From Arachnopeziza araneosa (Eukaryota; Ascomycota; Leotiomycetes; Helotiales; Arachnopezizaceae), in NCBI GenBank assembly GCA_003988855.1, contig QYAI01000009.1, positions 283,857 to 347,856 of the forward strand: a stretch of DNA of 64,000 nt, read 5' to 3'. A program made the translations under genes and the position numbers. Positions 58,002-64,000 of this stretch are shown in pieces; within the stretch, counting starts at the first letter, position 1, and each line of letters starts with the position of its first letter. A model generated the notes under the pieces. The model saw only the letters and a program-made list of their open reading frames with translations, was not told where the DNA came from and searched no databases.

Positions 58002-58379
58002 CTAACAATGTTGCCACGATCGTAAGAAGATGCTCCCGTCCCCAATGAGCAACCTCAGATCCTTGCCCTTCAGCTCTTTATAATACGGGTTATCCTTGAC
58101 GCCTCTTGAGATCAGGTACTGTACTTCTTGCATTCGAATTCCTGATTTGGGACAAGGTCCTGGCCAGTAGATGGTCTTACGGGCCTGGAAATACACCTTT
58201 CTTTTTGTGATATATCGATAAAGAACGACGAGCTGCAAGATTGGCGGCACTGACCCTAGGCATAACGCGATAGCAAAATCTCCGAAACTGGTGATCGTGA
58301 TAGTTCGAAAGAGATCTAAGAATGCAACAGTGTGGTGGTGATGTGTTTCAAGGTCTAGGATGTAAACAAAAAGGAGAAA
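58002..58379 (-). CDS. Orphan exon-like frame with a TM segment
   Basis: The minus-strand frame is open for 125 codons from 58379 to a stop at 58002, but has no ATG near its beginning, so if real it is a 3' exon. It reads FVYILDLETHHHHTVAFLDL, then a hydrophobic segment (ITITSFGDFAIALCLGSVPP) and (QLVVLYRYITKRKVYFQARK), then a soluble tail (VQYLISRGVKDNPYYKEL, KGKDLRLLIGDGSIFLRSW). Residue use is protein-like. A possible acceptor TAG lies at about 58355, and a donor CAG|GTACAG upstream at about 58434, but joining these does not keep frame. Could be a gene remnant or unresolved small gene. No family recognised. Confidence 0.3.
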   Translation of the reverse strand, partial: FLLFVYILDLETHHHHTVAFLDLFRTITITSFGDFAIALCLGSVPPILQLVVLYRYITKRKVYFQARKTIYWPGPCPKSGIRMQEVQYLISRGVKDNPYYKELKGKDLRLLIGDGSIFLRSWQHC

Positions 58380-58584
58380 TCATGCAAGGCACAATCACGT
58401 GAAGTGGCTTAGTACATATGACGTCTCTGTACCTGAATCGAATCGCGGGGTGCGTCGTCAGCGGAGGAACAGAACACATCTCATTCAGAACAAACAAGAC
58501 AAGCTTATTCCACCGCATAATTCAACGAGAATTTAAAACCCCCAAAACAAACATTTAGATTGCCATAGCAATATTCCATCCAGA

Positions 58585-59316
58585 ATGTCGGGAATACCTG
58601 TCTACAACCAAAGCCCCATCAACGCTGCGAAAGCCACGCCTCAAACAGCCACTCCCGAAGCCCAAACTACACGGCTTGTGCCATCTACGACTTCTACACA
58701 TTCTACAACGTCCTATCCACCAGCGAGGCCAGGAGCAGCACCACCGGCGCCTACTGGAACTGCAGCACAACGGTATGCTCCAACTCCCACCACGACAGCA
58801 GCGCCAGAAGGCCCTCCAGCACCGCAACCAGGTGCAGTACCAACTTTAAGCAAGACTACATTGCCCCCGCCTCCAAAAGCAGGAGAAAAATATCAATATC
58901 ATGCCCCACAAGTCTCCGAACCTGCCACTGCCCACCCACAGCCTTACCCACCTCAAATGGCCATCCCACCACCCACGGTCGCATATGGCGCACAGCTTCC
59001 ATCTTCCTCAACGAGCACTACATATAATCCAAGTACATCGTACCCCGTTCCTATAAGCTCTCAATACGATCATGGTCCTAGGCGCAGTCTAGAGCATCCT
59101 GAAGGCTATCATCAAAATGTTTACGCATCTGAACCCAGCAGTGGTCAGCGACGAGCACAGGAAGCTGCTGTCAATGAATCAAGACATCGTGCAGAAGATA
59201 TGGAGCTAGATCAAGGTGGAACCATCTGGGATACGGCTAAGAAGTATGCTTTATCGGCTGGAGAAGCTGTAGCGAAGGCGGAGGCAGAAGTTTGGAAGAG
59301 AGTTAGTAAGGACTGA
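58585..59316 (+). CDS. Proline/threonine-rich protein with conserved-looking C-terminal helix
   Basis: A single exon of 243 aa starting MSGIPVYNQSPINAAKATPQ. The first about 190 residues are low-complexity Pro/Thr/Ala/Ser with PPA and TTS runs, certainly disordered. The last about 40 residues form a likely amphipathic helix: DQGGTIWDTAKKYALSAGEA, then VAKAEAEVWKRVSKD. Similar short fungal proteins with a Pro-rich body and this type of IW-TAK-...-EVWKR end exist, as far as I recall, without known function. No TM segment or signal peptide. The start codon is the first in frame, and the leader is AT-rich. Confidence 0.8.
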   Translation: MSGIPVYNQSPINAAKATPQTATPEAQTTRLVPSTTSTHSTTSYPPARPGAAPPAPTGTAAQRYAPTPTTTAAPEGPPAPQPGAVPTLSKTTLPPPPKAGEKYQYHAPQVSEPATAHPQPYPPQMAIPPPTVAYGAQLPSSSTSTTYNPSTSYPVPISSQYDHGPRRSLEHPEGYHQNVYASEPSSGQRRAQEAAVNESRHRAEDMELDQGGTIWDTAKKYALSAGEAVAKAEAEVWKRVSKD

Positions 59317-60335
59317 GATAAGGATGTGGTGCATGGTGAATTGGTATGGAGTTTGGCGTTGAGGACAGATATTTGATTTATTTTCCAAGTAGGCTGCGAA
59401 AATAATTTAGCAACCTTACAATGAGACTGCCAAGGTTTTTATATGAGTTTGAAGCTTCTCCAAATAAAGTAGTCTCATCTGTAATTGTTCGAAAGGCGAG
59501 TAGCTTAATATGCAGGATCTTACTTGGTTATCCCACTATTTCCGCAAAAACCAATCTCCAACCTCTTCTCTCACATGAAATACTAACACTGCTCCAACAT
59601 TTCTCCACTATTTACTTCGGCTAAGAATACATCTACCAACCTTCAGAAAGAGCACAGTAGTAAGGGTAGCAATAAACCAGTTTTAGGCCGCCGATAGCAG
59701 GGTACCATCATTCCAGAATGCTTTTACACCGGAGATCTATCTTACCTATAATACCTTCTTGCCATATCCTATCCTCGTTGTCCTTTTAAAGTCTTTGAAG
59801 CAAGGTCAAGGCTGGTCTGTTGACATCTCTACGATATTTTTGACCCAGTCGAGTGGATGGACGAAGCGGCCCAATTATGTTTGATGAGAAGGGATTCCGG
59901 AAGATGACCAGGAGGTGTGCTTTATTCTATTGTGGGTGCTGCTCAGTCACGTCATTCTATCGTATCTGGTGGTCAAGTTATGCACACTGCATATTAAGCT
60001 TCGAAAGAAGCAAGAATTTGAGTAGCAAACAGAGCACTCGACTTTGCTATACTCGCAGTAATGCACATCTGTTTGATATGATATCCCAAGAATGATGTCG
60101 ATGATGTATAGTTGATGTTTTGTTAGAGCCATACAATCAATTGTTCAAAGGGAAACCCACACCTGCAATCTTTCATCATGTAAAGTTATGAGAGGGACAA
60201 AGACAATCATTGAGTTTGTTGTCCTCTACAAGGAGTATGACAATGTAAAGGTTATAAAGCCAACCATCCCCGAGCTTCAACCTTTCTTCCCTCAATATTG
60301 AGAATTTGCCGGTCAATTTCACACCTAACTACACA
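59317..60335. other. Intergenic
   Basis: 1.0 kb. The last about 130 bp hold TATA-like AT-rich DNA (near 60240) and a CT-rich leader before the next gene. No gene or RNA recognised. Confidence 0.5.
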
Positions 60336-61349
60336 ATGTCCGCACTAACATCTGCTCCTAGCTGTCCCATACACAGCCCAGCAGAACCAGAATCATGCCT
60401 CCATTGCGTGTCGTTTATCCTCGCTACTATAATCACTGGCCATCTCCCACTGGAAGAATACGCTGTTCAAGAAGGCACCTCTGACCTCGCCACGAGTATT
60501 TACCCCGAGATCGAACCAAGCATGCATACCGTATCTAGCCCTATCATCGCACCAGTCGCTAAGATGACCTCGAGCCCTAAGCTGAAAAAGAGATTCAAGC
60601 CAAGCCTCACGGTTTCCGTTGGCCCTGAGAGTTATTATCACACTATCGTGCGTCGCGAAGAGCATGACTTCTGCACTGAGCGTCTGGCACTATCACCACA
60701 TGAACGACCTACATTGTTTGCGAAGAGATACAGTGTAGATAACCTCGCACTTTCACCAAGCAGCTGTGAGGAAGATGGTGCGCTGAGTGAGTTTGTAAGC
60801 CCCAAGTCGAGATATCGAACTACCCCTCAAAGACAGAGCAAGAAAGCACGACGAGTCAAGAAGAAGGCGCAAGTTGCTGTAATCTCAGACGACGAGGATG
60901 AGCAAAAGACATCTAAGCTGGCACGAAACAGAAGAGCGGTGTTTGCTCCTACACGGGGAACCACCTCCGCTGCTCAGGTAACGCCTCCTATTACTATGAT
61001 CGTGCCGTTGCTCATCGGCCCACCGCCAATTCTGTCTTTAGCTGCTCATATTTTCCAGGGCGAGTCCGATCGAAAACGCAAGTCTACGTCAGATGAGGAG
61101 GCTGCCGCAATCGTTGTGGCTGTTGGCGATCCAATCAAGTCTCAACGCGCACAAATAGTGCAGGCTAGTTCTAACAGAGTACCTCTTCTCCTAGGGGTTC
61201 CATTTATTTCACTCAGCCCTACTGAACTTGCTCAGATACAGCCTAACCGAAAACGTAAGCTTGCGTCCAATGATGAGTTGGAGGCAGTAGAACAGCGAAG
61301 ATCCCTCAGGAGGAGAAAAAAGGTCACTTATGAAGAGTTATCGGATTGA
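60336..61349 (+). CDS. Unknown nuclear-type protein with internal duplication
   Basis: Single exon, 337 aa, starting MSALTSAPSCPIHSPAEPES. No catalytic domain recognised. Features: a short Cys/His start (CPIHSPAEPESCLHC, possibly a zinc knuckle), repeats of an ALSP motif (LALSPHE, LALSPSS), a strongly basic stretch (RQSKKARRVKKKAQ) followed by acidic VISDDEDEQ, then two related about 40-residue segments. The first has VPLLIGPPPILSLAAHIF and SDRKRKSTSDEE; the second has VPLLLGVPFISLSPTELAQI and PNRKRKLASNDE. It ends in QRRSLRRRKKVTYEELSD. The basic clusters suggest nuclear import. An intact, intron-free frame with a clear leader supports it being real. Likely lineage-specific. Confidence 0.7.
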   Translation: MSALTSAPSCPIHSPAEPESCLHCVSFILATIITGHLPLEEYAVQEGTSDLATSIYPEIEPSMHTVSSPIIAPVAKMTSSPKLKKRFKPSLTVSVGPESYYHTIVRREEHDFCTERLALSPHERPTLFAKRYSVDNLALSPSSCEEDGALSEFVSPKSRYRTTPQRQSKKARRVKKKAQVAVISDDEDEQKTSKLARNRRAVFAPTRGTTSAAQVTPPITMIVPLLIGPPPILSLAAHIFQGESDRKRKSTSDEEAAAIVVAVGDPIKSQRAQIVQASSNRVPLLLGVPFISLSPTELAQIQPNRKRKLASNDELEAVEQRRSLRRRKKVTYEELSD

Positions 61350-61471
61350 GGCCTCAGTTTTTTCTTCTTCGCATCATCCTAGACTGTCCCTCTGGCCTCG
61401 TAGCGTCTTCAAATAGTTCCGGTAAGATACGCTTAATATTGTTGTTAACTGTGATTGTCTGTGATTGCTTC

Positions 61472-63328
61472 TCAGTTGGTTAGATGTTTCCGTGTCCCTA
61501 ATTCGCGGTACACTCCAGCACCAATACCGATGACAAGTAGAACACCGTTAAATATTGCCATCATGTAGAACGGTGCGCCAGTAGACATAGTATCAAATAG
61601 AAACCCTCCAAGTTTTGTTAGCAATAAAATTGCAGCACCTCCAGAAAGTGAATACACTCCTGCAATTGAGCCTTTAAGATGATTTCGAGACCCTGGTTTC
61701 TTTGCTCCGTTGAGTGGCTCCATTTCCGGTACAACTTCATTTGACCTAAGCACCGCATCTTGAAGCTGTCCCGAGAGATTATAACCGCCTTCATCTCCAA
61801 GAACTCCACGTCCAAGTAAACCTAAGCTGCAGACAATGGCACCTATCTGGCTAATACCAATTAAGGATACAATAAGAAATACCACAGGGTTCCCACCACG
61901 GTCGTTGATATTTTTTGCTTCAGGGCTTTTGAGCTGTGCAAATGCTGTATAACCGACAATACCAAATACACTAGCCACAAGAAGGGGAATATTGAATCGC
62001 CTGTATCGATCAGAGAAATAACCGAAAAGTGGTGCACAGAGGAGCGCGATGAGTTGTGAGACTCCCGTTAGCTCAGCAGCTAATACATAAGCTGCCCTGC
62101 ATTCCTCCTTCAATTCCGGCGAGGGGTCATTCGGTGAGCCTTGGCAGAACCCATTTCGAATGAAGTAAGCGTTTACATATAGAGGAATGAACAGAGAGAT
62201 GCCGACCGATGAAGCACGAGCAACAAAACCTCCTAGATATCCAAGTCCGATTTGAGCATCGTTGAATCCAAGGATTGTAGAGTCAAGTAATAATCTCCAA
62301 TATGGGAGGAATAAGGCTGTTCCAACCTCGGGATCACCATTCTCTTGCGCACCAATCCGCTCATATCCTTGAGTTTCTGAGGAATTTCCGAGGAAAAGAT
62401 TCCAGCCCTTTCCTTCCTCGCCCTTTAAACCACGAAGTCCAAAGAAGCATGCAGCTGCTACAACTAGCGAAACGCTACCCACAACGTAAAAGCTATCTGC
62501 AACAGCCTGGCCCTGGCTGATATCATCGATATTCGAGAAGCGTGCCGGCAACGGTAAGAACACTGCCAGAGCAACAAGAGCTCCACAACCTGTAAAAACT
62601 CCGACCAAGCCAGCTAAGCGGGGTGGACTAGAAGAACCTGAATTCTCTTCTACTTTTCCGTGTGCTTGAGGGATTCTTGATCTTCCATTGTAGTTTTCAG
62701 GCGTTATTGTGACTTCGGAATCTAATGACGGAGCAATATTGATCCGTACATTACTTCGCGATGGCCCCAGAGAATTGTGTGTGTTCTTGGGCTCGTTGTC
62801 CCGATCATTTCCAGTCATTGACGGCAGAATTGCCGTTACCATTGTTGCGCTACAGTACTTGTGAGCATCATTCATGCGATAGTCACTTGATCCTTACGTC
62901 GCAGCGCCTCCAATACTAAACAGTATCCGTCCTAACAGAAGCTGTGGGTACACGTTTCGAGCCTGCACAAAAATGAATAGGGCCAGCCCAACTATGGAAT
63001 ATCCTGCCACGCAAACGATTCGAACACCCAATCTGCCTGTGGTTAGCTCTTGACGCTGTTCGAGAATTTCCAAAGCATACCTATCGCTCAAAATCCCCCA
63101 TAATGGACACGCAAACAATGCAACCAGCTCGTCAACAAATCCTAATGTTCCAACAAGGTCTCCAACCCCATCTTTGAGTCCGATGAGATCCGTGATCACA
63201 AATGATACACTACTATTCAAGAAGACGAGGAAGGATATTGAGAATAGACAGACTGCCAAGAGGTAGGTACAAGCCTGGGTGGTTGTTGTCGAGGACGCAA
63301 AGGGAAGGTATTTCGATACTGCAAACAT
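61472..63328 (-). CDS. MFS transporter (YCR023C-like)
   Basis: A 12-TM-type major facilitator. Exons 63328-63081, 63032-62898 and 62849-61472 give 586 aa. N-half: MFAVSKYLPFASS, TM1 LLAVCLFSISFLVFLNSSV, GTLGFVDELVALFACPLWGI, and motif A as GILSDRLGVRIVCV once the 48-nt intron is removed. GRILFSIGGAATATMVTAIL joins the next exon. A charged central loop of about 90 residues (NGRSRIPQAHGKVEENSG) separates the halves. C-half: YWRLLLDSTILGFNDAQIGLGYLGGFVARASSV, APLFGYFSDRYRR, KGSIAGVYSLSGGAAIL. Residues resemble the uncharacterised yeast YCR023C group, a resemblance from memory. Start at 63328 is the first ATG; a TTG at 63340 is not used. The substrate is unknown. Confidence 0.88.
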
Positions 63329-64000
63329 TTTGAACTCCAACTTTATTCATCTGGCCTTGATGGGATGCTCAATTGGTGTGAGGCGGCATGCCGTGATCCA
63401 TTTCGGGGTATACGTTGAATCAGTGAGGTTAGATGCGATGCTCACAAGAGCCTAGATAGGCTACCGTAAGAAGTGCGCTAGAAGGTATTCCGGCTTCCCT
63501 ACCACCGTATAACCTAGCCGTAGCTCAGTTATTCGGACTTTCTACATATCTTTGCACTTTGTGTTATTTTTCTCACCCCTTCTCTCCCCCCTAACCAAGT
63601 CAAGATAGTCTTCGTTGGCTTTAAGTTGTTTCCGTGACTGCTGTTGGAGTTGCAGATGATGATCTGGAAACTCGCACTTCAGAAAAAGAGGCTTGTCTAG
63701 ATGTATACAGGTGGGAGCGGGACCAGAAACAACGGGATTCCAACATGGACTTGCACAAAATCGGAATTGGACCTAATGAATATTTTTGAGCTTCAAACCC
63801 AACCGTCCTGGAGATCAAAGGTGACTCTAGAGCTCTCGCATTAGAACACTATTATTAGCGACCTAAATATCGCTTGTATATAACCGAGATCCCGTAGTAA
63901 AGTATGGCGCGTTCTTATGACCGATTTTATCAAAACCCAAAAATGCGAAAACGCGAAAATCGCATTTTGCCTGAAAGCGTTTATGTGCGCTCCACACTAG
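63329..64000. other. Upstream region of the MFS gene and right edge
   Basis: 672 bp. The first half should hold the MFS promoter. The last about 100 bp (after about 63900) change to CG/A-rich DNA with GCGAAAA-type runs (AATGCGAAAACGCGAAAATC), unlike the neighbouring sequence. A repeat edge is possible but the window ends. A short minus-strand frame at 63621-63818 has no family features. Confidence 0.4.

Noticed and set aside
1..64000. Secondary-metabolite cluster, CRISPR array or new multi-gene system
   Set aside because: Neighbouring genes are unrelated housekeeping or regulatory functions; no polyketide or peptide synthase, no spacer-repeat array and no co-oriented set of unknown genes was seen.

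Overview
The window is nuclear DNA of a filamentous ascomycete (Pezizomycotina). Genes are close together and are broken by 45-110 bp GT-AG introns with CTAAC/CTGAC-like branch points. The encoded proteins are typical fungal families: separase, exportin-T, Efg1, SEA4, a Rua1-type regulator and a Med10 subunit. Several predicted protein sequences look Leotiomycete-like, but that is an impression and not a test. All exon structures below were joined by hand from splice signals, phase and family conservation.

Region 1-15 kb: a divergent pair, EFG1 (rRNA processing; runs off the left edge) and SEA4 (SEACAT/GATOR2). Then a vacuolar-type MFS amino-acid transporter, exportin-T (tRNA export) and a TPR+J-domain co-chaperone, all on the minus strand. 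Region 15-28 kb: separase (2113 aa, one exon), a small mitochondrial-type membrane protein, a class II (SIRT4-like) sirtuin, a mitochondrial-type CDF metal transporter and a LIM-domain protein. Region 29-37 kb: a basic SPSK-repeat protein of unknown function, a bZIP transcription factor with an apparent GC-AG intron behind a 2.2 kb upstream region, and an Stm1/SERBP1-type ribosome-associated protein.

Region 37-47 kb: a dead Tc1-like (DD34E) transposon whose stops all sit at former tryptophan codons (RIP-like), Mediator subunit Med10, LEU2 (3-isopropylmalate dehydrogenase) and a PHD-finger protein. Region 46.7-58 kb is gene-poor. It holds one clear gene, a Rua1-C-terminal-domain regulator, plus long spans without a recognisable gene, including an AT-rich stretch near 49-50.6 kb. 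Region 58-64 kb: an orphan exon-like frame, a proline-rich conserved-looking protein, an unknown nuclear-type protein with an internal duplication and a second MFS transporter.

The genes are mostly unrelated housekeeping and regulatory functions, and I see no biosynthetic cluster, CRISPR array or clearly new multi-gene system. The points most worth a second look are: a TM-encoding frame that continues past the stop of the J-domain gene, four Trp-to-stop changes in the transposon, the orphan exon at 58.0-58.4 kb, the frameshifted frame at 41.3-41.6 kb, and the SPSK-repeat protein.
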